Shown here in pieces: positions 24,286 to 32,826 of a stretch of DNA of 36,915 nucleotides. Position 1 is the first letter of the stretch. Every line of letters starts with the position of its first letter. The position numbers and the translations under genes were made by a program. Origin of the DNA: DATAQC01 sp038232455 (GTDB lineage: Bacteria; Actinomycetota; Acidimicrobiia; Acidimicrobiales; AC-14); the NCBI GenBank assembly GCA_038232455.1, contig JBBSHU010000015.1:1-36915 (forward strand). The letters are read 5' to 3'. The notes beneath the pieces were generated by a model that had not been told where the DNA came from, searched no databases, and saw only the letters and a program-made list of their open reading frames with translations.

Positions 24286-25890
24286 CTATGTAGAGGCCGG
24301 GAGGGGGCCGGGCCGGGCGGCCCCGCCGCAGTCGATCTTCGGGGCCGTGCCGGGCAGGCGCAGCACGAAGCCCCGTTCGTAGGAAAGGTGTCCGTTGTGG
24401 GCCTGCGCCAGCCCTTTGGCGATGGTCAGCCCGAGGCCCGAACCACCCTTTCCGTCCAGGCTCACGAACCGTTCGAAGACCCGCTCCACCTGGTCGTCGG
24501 GGAGACCCGGCCCGTCGTCGTGGACACGGATCTCCACGAGGTCGTCGGCGGGGGTCACCGTCACCTCGATGCAACGCTCGGCGTGGCGTCGGGCATTGTC
24601 CAAGAGGTTGGTGAGGATCTCCCGGACGACATTGGGGTCGAGCTCAGGACCGTAGGTGGGCTCGGTCGAGGACCGCACCGCAATCTCGAGGTGAGGGGCG
24701 AGGGAGCAGGCCCGCTCGACCTCCTCGGTACAGAGACGGACCACGTCGCACGGCAGGTATCGCAGCGTTTCTCCCTGGTCGACGCGAGCCATGCGGAGCA
24801 GGCCGGTCATCACCCGACTGGCCCGGGAGGTCTCCCGGACCACGTTGAGAAGCAGCCGATCACGGTCGTCGGGCGACGAACCCCGAAGAAGTGTCTCCGC
24901 CGAGGCCCGGATGCCGGCGATCGGCGTCCGCAACTGGTGGGCGGCGTCGCCCAGGAAGCGCCGGCAGCGCGCCTCGGATTCGCGGGTTTCCTGCAGGGCC
25001 AACTCCAGCGACTCCAAGGTGTTCTCGAGGGTTTTCGCCATCCAGTGCTGCTGGGTAACGTCGCGGGCGATGACGCTGGCCCCGCTCACCTCCTCACGAC
25101 CGTCACGGAACGGCGAGATGGTGACGACGAGGTTCATGATCACGCCGTTCTTGCGGACCCCTTCGATCTCGTGGCACTGCGGCCCCACTCGCGCTCGCAG
25201 CGCCTCCCACCAACCGGCCACTTCGTGCCGGCGCTCGGGAGGCAGCAGCATGGACGCTGGGCTGCCGACGACTTCGACGGCGGTGTAGCCGAACGTGCGT
25301 TCCGCTCCGGAGTTCCAGCTGAGAATCGTCCCGTCAGGGCCGAGGCCGAGGACGGCTTCGTCGAGCGAGTAGACGAGCGTGGACATCCGGAAGAGGGTTT
25401 CCTGTTGATGGCGGCGGGCGCTGATGTCGTGCAGGAAGGCATGAAGAACCGTGGTGTCGCCGTCGTGGGTGGTCCACAGGCTGGCCTCCACCGGAAGACC
25501 GTGGCCGTCTCGGTGAACGGCGTCCAACTCGATCCGTCGGTCCGAGACCGGCCCTCGGGCGGCCGACAGGATCCGGGCGATACCCGCCTCGGGGGCCGAC
25601 CGGGAGGAGGGGGCGATGATGGTGTCGCCGAAGTTTCGGCCCAGGATCTTGTCGCGCGACCACCCGAACGTGCGCTCGGCCGCAGCGTTCCAGGCGACGA
25701 TGTCGCCGGCTTCGTCGGTGGCCAGGTACGCATCGTTGGCCGCCTCGATGATTTCTTCGGCGCGTGAGCCGGATGCAGGGCGGTCGGGTGCCGGGCGGAT
25801 CGCTCGTATTGAAGACACCGGTCCATGACTCCTACGGCTAGGCGACCCGAGGGGCCACCCGTCGCCCGACGGAGAGGTCCCGCTATTCAT
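24286..25890 (-). CDS. PAS-domain sensor histidine kinase (soluble)
   Basis: I chose ATG 25890 (534 residues). A TTG at 25974 and a GTG at 25818 are other possible starts; none has a strong Shine-Dalgarno sequence. Two PAS domains (about 43-160 and 170-282; both have WNxxAERTFG) precede a coiled linker. The HisKA domain has FLGDAAHQLRTPIAGIRAS with His318. The ATPase has the N-box (ILTNLLDNARRHA), the G1 box DDGPGLPDD, the F box VFERFVS and the G2 box GSGLGLTIAKGL. There is no transmembrane helix, so it senses a cytoplasmic signal, perhaps redox or a small ligand through PAS. It converges on the CooC-like pair and the response regulator, a plausible partner. Its upstream region is shared with the FG-GAP gene promoter. 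Confidence 0.92.
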   Translation of the reverse strand: MNSGTSPSGDGWPLGSPSRRSHGPVSSIRAIRPAPDRPASGSRAEEIIEAANDAYLATDEAGDIVAWNAAAERTFGWSRDKILGRNFGDTIIAPSSRSAPEAGIARILSAARGPVSDRRIELDAVHRDGHGLPVEASLWTTHDGDTTVLHAFLHDISARRHQQETLFRMSTLVYSLDEAVLGLGPDGTILSWNSGAERTFGYTAVEVVGSPASMLLPPERRHEVAGWWEALRARVGPQCHEIEGVRKNGVIMNLVVTISPFRDGREEVSGASVIARDVTQQHWMAKTLENTLESLELALQETRESEARCRRFLGDAAHQLRTPIAGIRASAETLLRGSSPDDRDRLLLNVVRETSRASRVMTGLLRMARVDQGETLRYLPCDVVRLCTEEVERACSLAPHLEIAVRSSTEPTYGPELDPNVVREILTNLLDNARRHAERCIEVTVTPADDLVEIRVHDDGPGLPDDQVERVFERFVSLDGKGGSGLGLTIAKGLAQAHNGHLSYERGFVLRLPGTAPKIDCGGAARPGPLPAST

Positions 25891-25999
25891 TGCTTTGCAC
25901 AGCAGTTCGGTGCCGGGCGAGAGAAAACGTCCGGCAACTGGAACAGATCCTACAGCGCCTCCGGCCTGCGACAAAGCGTGGTCGGTCGAACGGGCAAAT

Positions 26000-26044
26000 C
26001 TTCAGCAGTTCTTCAGCATCAGGTGTGTGAGACTTTCCATACAT
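26000..26044 (+). promoter_or_regulatory. Direct-repeat regulator site upstream of the FG-GAP gene (site 2)
   Basis: CTTCAG at 26000-26005 and 26011-26016 repeat with an 11-bp period; the extended units are TCTTCAGCAGT and TCTTCAGCATC. Six bases after the second repeat is GTGTGA (26023-26028), then CATACAT (26038-26044), a possible -10. Same layout as sites 1 and 3. The region also serves as the upstream region of the divergent histidine kinase. Confidence 0.6.
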
Positions 26045-26147
26045 AAGTGGGAAAGATGACTGGGGTGGGCTCGGCCGAGCCCGGCGCCACTCGCCCTGTC
26101 GTCCCCTCTGGTCCGGCAACCTGCACCCTTTGATTGGAGTACCAGCT

Positions 26148-28793
26148 ATGACATCTGCGTCGACAGGATCAACCCCCGCACCCCGTGGCAATCAAGGACG
26201 GAGCGGGCGGGCCAGGCAACGGGTCTCGAGGCTCATGCGTGTCCCTGTCGTTCTCGGGTCGATGGCCGCCATCGCCGCGGCGTCACTCGCCGCCGGCGTG
26301 GCTCCGGCGGCTGCGGCCACGGCAAGCACGGCGTACGTACCCACGAGGATCGATTCGCCCGACCAGCCGGCCCGCCGGTGGGGAGAACGGCTGGTGGCCG
26401 CTTCCCTCGCCGGACCCAACGGCGGAAACGGTGTGACGCCCGGCGACCTCAACGCTGACGGAGTGAAGGACTTCTGGACCGGCGATCCCTTCGCGGCGAT
26501 CAACGGCAACACCAGCCAGGGCCGGGTCTACGCCGTGAGCGGGAAGACCTTCCAGGTGCTCTACCGCATCGACGCACCCGTGGTCCAGCCGGCCGACAGA
26601 GCCGCCTTCGGCTTCTACATCTCATCTCCGGGCGACGTGAACGGCGACGGAATCCCCGACCTCGTGTCGGGAACCGACGCCCAGGACGTCCCGGTAACCG
26701 GACCGTGCCTGTCGCCGACCGCCCCCGAGCCCAACGGCTGTAACGAGAACCAGGGCGAGGCATGGGTCTTCAGCGGGGCCAACGGCGCGCTCCTCTACGC
26801 CATCAACAACCCCACGCCGCAGGGCTCGCCCACCAGCTCGGCCCGCTTCGGCTCGCGCATCGGCAAGGCCGGCGACATCAACGCCGATGGCGTGCCCGAC
26901 ATCATTATCGGCGCGTCGAACAACGATGTCTGCAACACCGCCGGCTGCTCCGCTGCAGTAGTGACCGCCCAGGGCACGGCTGGCACCCAGGCGGCCGCCG
27001 GCGACCTCGCCTGTGGTGACATCTCGCCGGTCCCGGCCGGTTGCGGCTTCAACCAGGGCCAGGCGTTCATCTTCAGCGGCGCCACCGGTGCCCTCCTGCG
27101 CACGCTCGACCTTCCCGACCCTGTTCCCACTGCCACGACGTCCTGTGCCGCCAACTGTGGAACCTTCGGGCTGGCCGTGCAGACCCCCGGCGACCTCAAC
27201 GGCGACGGCGTGGCCGACCAGTCCGTCGATGCGGCCAACCTGACGGTGGGCGGCATGGTCGGCCAGGGCCGGGTGTACGTGTTCAGCGGCGCCAACGGCG
27301 CCCTGCTGGCCCGAGTGGACGACCCCGTCCCCCAGGCCGGCGCCACCTTCGGGTTCCAGGACGCAGCTCCCAACTCCCCGGGCGACCTCAACGCTGACGG
27401 CGTGAACGAGATCTACGCCAACGGCTTCGGCCAGGATGGTCCTTCCGGCTCCGGTCAGGGTCGGGCCTGGATCTTCGACGGCAAGTCCACTATCGCCACC
27501 GGCGTGGGCCAGCTGTTGGTCACCGTCGACGACCCCACCCCCGAGCTCGGCGGCCAGTTCGGGTGGTCCATGACCACCACCGACTACAACAACGACGGCA
27601 GGGCCGACTACTACGTGGGCCAGTCGCCCCACCACGTGGCCGGGGCCACCGGAAGCGGCGGCACCTATGTGTTCAACGGGCCGGCCAGCGCCTCCGCCCG
27701 CACCGCAGTGCTGTTCAAGGCCCTGGAGCTGCCCGTGGCTGACCAGCAGGCGAGCACGCCCTCGGACTTGGGCCCGAACCTGGGCTGGGGGATTGCATCG
27801 CCGGGCGACCTCGACGGTGACGGCAACCAGGACTACCTGGCCGGCTCTCCTTTCAAAGACGTCGCCACCATCCAGGATGCCGGGCAGATCTTCGCCTTCG
27901 AGTCACGTGAACGACCGCCGGTGGCCAACTTCGACGGCAACACCACCACCGACGTCTCGGTGTTCCGGCCGTCGACGGGTCAGTGGTTCGTCAACGGTGG
28001 GGGGTCGGTGCCTGTCACCACCTTCGGTACCAGCGGTGACATCGCCGTGCCTGCCGATTACAACGGTGACGGCATCACCGACATCGCCGTGTTCCGCCCG
28101 TCCACCGGCACCTGGTTCATCCACACCCTCACCGGCGGCACCGGAATCGGCGCCACCCCGACCTATCTCGACTCGGCAGTGAACTTCGGGATCAACGGGG
28201 ATATCCCGGTGCCGGGCGACTACAACGGGGACGGCAGTGCCGAGATCGCCGTGTTCCGTCCCTCCAACAGCACCTGGTACATCAACGGTGGTGCAGTAGT
28301 GACCTTCGGTACGAGCGGTGACATCGCCGTCCCGGGCGACTACGACGGCAACGGCACCACCGACATCGCCGTGTTCCGCCCGTCCTCCGGCGTCTGGTAC
28401 ATCCAGGGCCAGGGCGCGGTGGCCTTCGGCACGGCCGGCGACATCCCCGTGCCCGGTGATTACAACGGTGACAACAAGACCGACGTGGCGGTGTTCCGGC
28501 CGTCGACGGGCCAATGGTTCGTCAACGGCATACTCGCCACGTCCTTCGGTACCACGGGCGACATCCCCGTGCCCGGTGACTACAACGGCGACGGGACTAC
28601 CGACGTCGCCGTGTTCCGTCCGTCCACGGGTACGTGGTACAGCCAGAACGGTATCGTGATCGTTCCGCCTGCAACCACGCCTCCTGCCAACCCCACCGCT
28701 CCCAATGTCACCACTCCGTCCGTGACCTTCGGGACCAACGGCGACAAGCCTCTTCCCCTGCCGCCGTCCATCCGGGACGTGTTTTTCCCGTGA
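26148..28793 (+). CDS. Secreted FG-GAP/integrin-like beta-propeller protein with VCBS-type C-terminal repeats
   Basis: ATG 26148 follows GGAG at 8-base spacing and gives 881 residues. A long basic N-region precedes a signal-peptide helix (about 30-58, ending APAAAA). Residues about 60-590 hold FG-GAP repeats with Ca-binding loops such as GDLNADGVKD, GDVNGDGIPD, GDINADGVPD and GDLNGDGVAD, as in integrin alpha propellers. Residues from about 595 on hold six tandem units with DYNGDGTTDVAVFRPSTGTW; the last four recur every 120 bp exactly (28251, 28371, 28491, 28611). There is no cell-wall anchor or C-terminal helix, so it is probably released or loosely bound outside. The protein likely binds a ligand or surface polymer with calcium. 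It has the shared direct-repeat promoter. Confidence 0.9.
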   Translation: MTSASTGSTPAPRGNQGRSGRARQRVSRLMRVPVVLGSMAAIAAASLAAGVAPAAAATASTAYVPTRIDSPDQPARRWGERLVAASLAGPNGGNGVTPGDLNADGVKDFWTGDPFAAINGNTSQGRVYAVSGKTFQVLYRIDAPVVQPADRAAFGFYISSPGDVNGDGIPDLVSGTDAQDVPVTGPCLSPTAPEPNGCNENQGEAWVFSGANGALLYAINNPTPQGSPTSSARFGSRIGKAGDINADGVPDIIIGASNNDVCNTAGCSAAVVTAQGTAGTQAAAGDLACGDISPVPAGCGFNQGQAFIFSGATGALLRTLDLPDPVPTATTSCAANCGTFGLAVQTPGDLNGDGVADQSVDAANLTVGGMVGQGRVYVFSGANGALLARVDDPVPQAGATFGFQDAAPNSPGDLNADGVNEIYANGFGQDGPSGSGQGRAWIFDGKSTIATGVGQLLVTVDDPTPELGGQFGWSMTTTDYNNDGRADYYVGQSPHHVAGATGSGGTYVFNGPASASARTAVLFKALELPVADQQASTPSDLGPNLGWGIASPGDLDGDGNQDYLAGSPFKDVATIQDAGQIFAFESRERPPVANFDGNTTTDVSVFRPSTGQWFVNGGGSVPVTTFGTSGDIAVPADYNGDGITDIAVFRPSTGTWFIHTLTGGTGIGATPTYLDSAVNFGINGDIPVPGDYNGDGSAEIAVFRPSNSTWYINGGAVVTFGTSGDIAVPGDYDGNGTTDIAVFRPSSGVWYIQGQGAVAFGTAGDIPVPGDYNGDNKTDVAVFRPSTGQWFVNGILATSFGTTGDIPVPGDYNGDGTTDVAVFRPSTGTWYSQNGIVIVPPATTPPANPTAPNVTTPSVTFGTNGDKPLPLPPSIRDVFFP
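27930..28650 (+). repeat. Tandem repeat encoding six VFRPS units of the FG-GAP protein
   Basis: GTGTTCCG, encoding VFRP, recurs at 27960, 28089, 28251, 28371, 28491 and 28611. The last four copies are spaced exactly 120 bp (40 codons). The units encode a Ca-binding loop DYNGDGxxD, VFRPS and a beta-strand pair. The DNA is similar enough between copies to allow repeat-number change by recombination. Confidence 0.75.
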
Positions 28794-28810
28794 TGCACCA
28801 CCTCTCTGCG

Positions 28811-28842
28811 ACCACCCGGCGGGCACCCGCCCGCCGGGTGGT
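28811..28842 (+). terminator. Strong hairpin after the FG-GAP gene
   Basis: A perfect 13-bp inverted repeat, ACCACCCGGCGGG with CCCGCCGGGTGGT, is separated by six bases. It lies 18 bases after the stop at 28793 and before the next gene. No T-run follows, which is common for terminators in high-GC actinobacteria. It ends the FG-GAP transcript, so the Kelch gene probably needs its own promoter. Confidence 0.75.
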
Positions 28843-28872
28843 AGCGAGAGCTGGGCTCGTAACCTGGTGGTC

Positions 28873-31140
28873 ATGACGCCCGACACCAGATCCTGGCTGG
28901 CCCGAGTGGCCATGGCAGTCGGTGTCGGCATGATGCTCGCCGGCGCCGTCGTCCTCGGCCAGGTGTCCCCGTCGAGCGGTAACCCCGTGGACGGGCCGCA
29001 ATGGCTATGCCAGCCAACGTCGGCTGAGCACTGCGTGTCGGACAATCACGCGCCCGACCCCAGGTTCGGCCCCGCGCCCGACCCCAGATTCGACGCAGCG
29101 ATGACACTTGACTCCCAGCAGCGGGAAACTGTGCTGTTCGGCGGCCTCAAGCCGCTGCCGAACGACGAAACCTGGACCTGGAACGGCTCCGCCTGGACGA
29201 AGCACCTGTTTCCGGACAACGCCCCCAAGCCTGGCGTCCGCGGGGGTGCAGCGATGGCGTTCGACGGGCAGAGGGTGGTCCTGTTCGGCGGACGCGGACC
29301 CTCAGGCGTGTTGCGCGATACCTGGTTGTGGGCGGGCGGAAAATGGACCTCGGGCCCGAGCTCGGGCCCTCGGCCTTCCGCTCGCGAATACGCAGCAATG
29401 GCGTACGACAAGAAGCTCAAAACGATCGTCCTCTTTGGTGGCAGCGACGCCGCCGGAAATTCGCTTGCCGACACGTGGCTGTGGGACCCGGGCGTCCCGG
29501 GTCGTCCCGGTGTCCCAGGACGTCCCCCTTCCTGGCGCGAGGACAAACGGCTGCCCGCACCGCCGAAGCGGTACGCGTCGGCGATGGCCTACGACGGGTC
29601 CGAGGGTCGCGTCAACAGCGGGAGCATCGTCTTGTTCGGTGGGGGCGTTTCGGATCCGAAGAGCCTCGGCGTCACCTCGGAGCTCGGGGATACCTGGATC
29701 TGGGACGACGGCTGGAGGTTTCCAAGACTCCCCCCACTGTCCCCCACGGTGCCGCCGACGTCGGCAGTTGACGGACAGCCGGTCACTCTGAAGGCGAGAC
29801 GCTCGGCGGGGATGGCCTTCGATGCCGCGACCGACAGAGTCGTCATGGTCGGAGGCTCCGCCCCGGGCATCGGCGACATCGAATTGACGTGTGACCCGAA
29901 CACGGGTACTGGATATTGTCCCCTTTCTGGCCCCAACTATGACTACAAGACCTGGACGTGGTCCGGCGACGGTTGGCAGCTTGAGGAAACAGACCCTGGC
30001 GAGTTGACGCCTAGATCCTCGATGGCAATCGCCCAGAGTCCCGGTCCCACTCCGGGCGTCCTGGTCTTTGGGGGACGCGGCGATGCTGGGGGGTTAGGGG
30101 ACACGTGGCTGTGGGACGGCGTCCGCAAGGGCGCAACGACGACCACTTCGAGTTCGACGTCCACCTCCACCTCGACGTCGACCACCACATCGACGTCCTC
30201 GACCACCTCGACCTCCACGACCAGTTCTACATCGACAACCAGCACCACCGTCCCGCCCCTCCCGATTGTCCACAGCCTCACTCCTCCGAGCGATTTCACG
30301 CCTGGGGGCGCGCCGATCACGATCGATGGCAGCGGCTTCGCCGGTGTCTTGTCGGTGAGCTTCGGCAACCCCTCGGACCTCGGACAGGATGCCAATCGCA
30401 TTGACTGCCTGCAGGCCCAGGCGTGTGACATCAAGAGCGGCTCCCAGATGGTCGTCAATGCCCCGCCCCATGCGGGGGGAACCGTCGATGTCCTGGTGAC
30501 CACGGCGGCGGGACCATCGCGGGTCGCCCGGGGGGGCTTGGAGCCCGACAACGACCAGTTCACGTACTCCGAGCTCGACAAGCCCCCCGCCGATGTGTCG
30601 AAACCGCAGACCCCGGGCGTCTTCCCCTCGGGCGGGCCGGTGCAACCGGCTCCACCGAGTGGGCTGGGCACGTCCCCCGTGCCCAACGCAGGTGCGTCGC
30701 CCATCGAGGGGTTCGGAGTCAGTCCCTTCTCCGGTTCGGCAGCCGTGCCCGGGGCGGGTCCGGTGTCGGCTGGGCTGGTGGCCAGCGCCGCTGTCCCGCC
30801 GGCCCCGTCGGCCCCGGGGGCCGGGGGCTCGGCCCCACCGCCCGGTGCTCCGCCGCCTGTCGGTCCTGAAGCGCCCACGCCGGGATTCATGGCTCCTGGG
30901 CCCCCGACCCTGGCTGCCCCGGCGGCTGGACCCTTCCCGGAGCCCTTTTCCCCGGGCGCCGCGCCTCACTACAACATGGTGGGCCAGAGCGCCGACGAAC
31001 GGATGTCGGGGCTGGCCCTGGTGTGCGGCGGCGCAATCGTCCTGCTGGTGGGCTTCTGCGGTCGCCGAAGGCCGGGTGCCGACTCGGCCCCCGCCTGGGC
31101 CGGCACCGAAGTCCGGGCCGCAGCCCAGAGAGCGTACTGA
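28873..31140 (+). CDS. Exported Kelch-repeat protein with IPT/TIG domain and C-terminal membrane anchor
   Basis: The start is ATG 28873 (or GTG 28867); no clear Shine-Dalgarno sequence is present. The product has 755 residues. An N-terminal helix (about 8-28) is a signal peptide or anchor. Residues about 65-410 hold Kelch-like blades of the type AMAYDxxxxxxVLFGG and DTWLWD (at least five), forming a beta-propeller. A Ser/Thr-only stretch of about 40 residues (DNA about 30136-30252) is a stalk. An IPT/TIG Ig-like domain follows (IVHSLTPPSDFTPGG through VDVLVTTAAG). A long Pro/Ala/Gly-rich segment leads to a helix (LALVCGGAIVLLVGFC) and a basic tail. It is a cell-surface protein with a propeller head on a stalk, suited to binding glycans or proteins. 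The ligand is unknown. Confidence 0.85.
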   Translation: MTPDTRSWLARVAMAVGVGMMLAGAVVLGQVSPSSGNPVDGPQWLCQPTSAEHCVSDNHAPDPRFGPAPDPRFDAAMTLDSQQRETVLFGGLKPLPNDETWTWNGSAWTKHLFPDNAPKPGVRGGAAMAFDGQRVVLFGGRGPSGVLRDTWLWAGGKWTSGPSSGPRPSAREYAAMAYDKKLKTIVLFGGSDAAGNSLADTWLWDPGVPGRPGVPGRPPSWREDKRLPAPPKRYASAMAYDGSEGRVNSGSIVLFGGGVSDPKSLGVTSELGDTWIWDDGWRFPRLPPLSPTVPPTSAVDGQPVTLKARRSAGMAFDAATDRVVMVGGSAPGIGDIELTCDPNTGTGYCPLSGPNYDYKTWTWSGDGWQLEETDPGELTPRSSMAIAQSPGPTPGVLVFGGRGDAGGLGDTWLWDGVRKGATTTTSSSTSTSTSTSTTTSTSSTTSTSTTSSTSTTSTTVPPLPIVHSLTPPSDFTPGGAPITIDGSGFAGVLSVSFGNPSDLGQDANRIDCLQAQACDIKSGSQMVVNAPPHAGGTVDVLVTTAAGPSRVARGGLEPDNDQFTYSELDKPPADVSKPQTPGVFPSGGPVQPAPPSGLGTSPVPNAGASPIEGFGVSPFSGSAAVPGAGPVSAGLVASAAVPPAPSAPGAGGSAPPPGAPPPVGPEAPTPGFMAPGPPTLAAPAAGPFPEPFSPGAAPHYNMVGQSADERMSGLALVCGGAIVLLVGFCGRRRPGADSAPAWAGTEVRAAAQRAY

Positions 31141-31201
31141 TCCACCAAGTCGCGATCACGGGAGGCGCCCGCAGGCCGACTCAGCCCCTGGTAAGCCCGG
31201 C

Positions 31202-32656
31202 ATGAAGGGACGACTACTGGTCCTGGCGGCGGGACTGGGTGCGGCCCTGACGGTTGCCGCCCTGGTGGGTCTGTTCGTGGGGTACGGCACCACCGTCGGG
31301 CCCGACGTGCTGGTGAACGTCTCGCAGCCCATCGACTCCAACAACTCGCCGGCGGTGGCCCGCAACCCCCGCCGGCCGGCCAACCTGGTGGTCGTCCAAC
31401 GCGTCGACCGCCCCGAGTACTCGGCCCTCCTCCAGTCGAGTTCCGACGACGGGTCCACGTGGCGGTCCGTCACCTTGCCCCTCCCACCTGGGAACGACCG
31501 GCCTTTCGCGCCCGATGTGGCCTTCGGGCCCGACGGCACCCTGTACGTGCTCTACGTGAACCTCGAGGGAACGGGCAACACACCGGCCAACCTGTGGCTC
31601 GCCACCTCCGCCGACGGCGGCCGCACGCTGGGTGAACCCGTCCGGGTGTCGGGCAAGCTCAGCTTCCAGGCGCGCCTGGCGGTGGGCCCGAAAGGCGTCG
31701 TCCACGTGACCTGGCTCCAAGCCACCAACGTGGGCCTGTTCCGGCTCGGGGGGCCGAGCCCCATCGTCGCCTCCCACTCCGACGACGGAGGGCATACCTT
31801 CTCGGCCCCGGTCACCGTCAGCGACGCCCAACGGGAGAGGGTGGGGGCAGCCGACCCCGTCGTCGACTCGGCCGGTCGCCTGGTCGTGCTGTACGAGGAC
31901 TTCAAGGGCGACCGGCGTGACTTCGACAACCTCGAGGGACCGCCCGCCGAACAGCCCTTCGCCCTGGTGCTCACCCGCTCGACCGACGGCGGCCGGACTT
32001 TCTCGGCGGGCGTGGAGGTGGAATCGAACGTGGTCGCGACCCGCCGCTTCATTGTGTTCCTGCCTCCGTCGCCCTCGCTCGCTGCCGGCCCCCACGGTGA
32101 CCTGTACGCGAGTTGGGCCGACGGGCGCGACGGCGACGACGATGTGTTCCTGCGACGGTCGACGGACAACGGGCATACGTGGGCGCCACCGGTACGGGTC
32201 AACGACAACCGGGTCAAGGACGGGACGTCCCAGTACCTGCCACGCGTGGCGGTGGCCGGCGACGGCCGGGTCGACGTCGTGTTCCTCGACCGCCGTGGCG
32301 ACCGGGCCAACGCCTACCTGGCATCGTCGAGCGACGGAGGCCGGTCGTTCAGCAACGTGCGGTTGTCTTCGAAGTCGTTCGACACCCGGATCGGCCCGGG
32401 CACACCGTACGGCGGCCCCGATTTCGGCACCCAGCTGGGCATCGACAGCCACCAGGATCAAACCTTTGCGGCCTGGACCGACACCAGGGTGGGGACCATC
32501 GACACGGGCCGGCAGGACATCGCCGGTGCTCGGGTCCAACGCCGACCGGTCTGGCCGATCGTTGTGTGGCCTGTACTCGCCGGGATGGTGGCAGTGCTGG
32601 CTCTCTCCCTCAGGGAGTCGGCGCGGCCGGCGCGGGGCCCGAGTTCACACTCGTGA
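31202..32656 (+). CDS. Membrane-anchored BNR/Asp-box (sialidase-like) beta-propeller protein
   Basis: ATG 31202 gives 484 residues. An N-terminal helix (about 5-27) anchors it or acts as a signal. The body shows six Asp-box motifs: SSDDGSTW, SADGGRTL, SDDGGHTF, STDGGRTF, STDNGHTW and SSDGGRSF. These sit on the turns of a six-bladed propeller as in sialidases and photosystem assembly factors. The Arg triad of true sialidases is not recognisable, so enzymatic activity is not claimed. A second helix (WPIVVWPVLAGMVAVLALSL) lies near the C-terminus. It follows the Kelch gene by 61 bases on the same strand, likely one transcript. It is an extracellular binding or hydrolytic module held at the membrane. 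Confidence 0.82.
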   Translation: MKGRLLVLAAGLGAALTVAALVGLFVGYGTTVGPDVLVNVSQPIDSNNSPAVARNPRRPANLVVVQRVDRPEYSALLQSSSDDGSTWRSVTLPLPPGNDRPFAPDVAFGPDGTLYVLYVNLEGTGNTPANLWLATSADGGRTLGEPVRVSGKLSFQARLAVGPKGVVHVTWLQATNVGLFRLGGPSPIVASHSDDGGHTFSAPVTVSDAQRERVGAADPVVDSAGRLVVLYEDFKGDRRDFDNLEGPPAEQPFALVLTRSTDGGRTFSAGVEVESNVVATRRFIVFLPPSPSLAAGPHGDLYASWADGRDGDDDVFLRRSTDNGHTWAPPVRVNDNRVKDGTSQYLPRVAVAGDGRVDVVFLDRRGDRANAYLASSSDGGRSFSNVRLSSKSFDTRIGPGTPYGGPDFGTQLGIDSHQDQTFAAWTDTRVGTIDTGRQDIAGARVQRRPVWPIVVWPVLAGMVAVLALSLRESARPARGPSSHS

Positions 32657-32692
32657 CGATTGAGTGGTAGAGGCGTCCAGGGACCCGTGCTT

Positions 32693-32744
32693 CTTCAGCA
32701 AATCTTAAGGTTGACTTTCAGCCGATCTTCAGCTGGTGGTGAGA
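32693..32744 (+). promoter_or_regulatory. Direct-repeat regulator site upstream of the Ig-like protein (site 3, four repeats)
   Basis: CTTCAG (32693), CTTAAG (32704), CTTTCAG (32715) and CTTCAG (32727) recur about every 11 bp. Six bases after the last is GTGAGA (32739-32744), followed by a possible -10 around GGAGTAG. The layout matches sites 1 and 2 but with two more repeats, so it may be the highest-affinity site of the set. It lies 82 bases upstream of the GTG start. Confidence 0.6.
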
Positions 32745-32826
32745 CACTGGAGTAGCCAGATTTGTCAGGTTTGGCGCCGCCTTGGGCCGACCGGCCGATG
32801 CGCGCGCCGGAGAGCAAGGGGAATAC

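Noticed and set aside
30136..30252. Thr/Ser simple repeat as a microsatellite or sequencing artefact
   Set aside because: It stays in frame and joins a Kelch propeller to an IPT domain, which is normal for a stalk.
31202..32656. True sialidase
   Set aside because: Asp boxes are clear, but the catalytic Arg triad and nucleophile Tyr are not recognisable. Only the propeller fold is supported.
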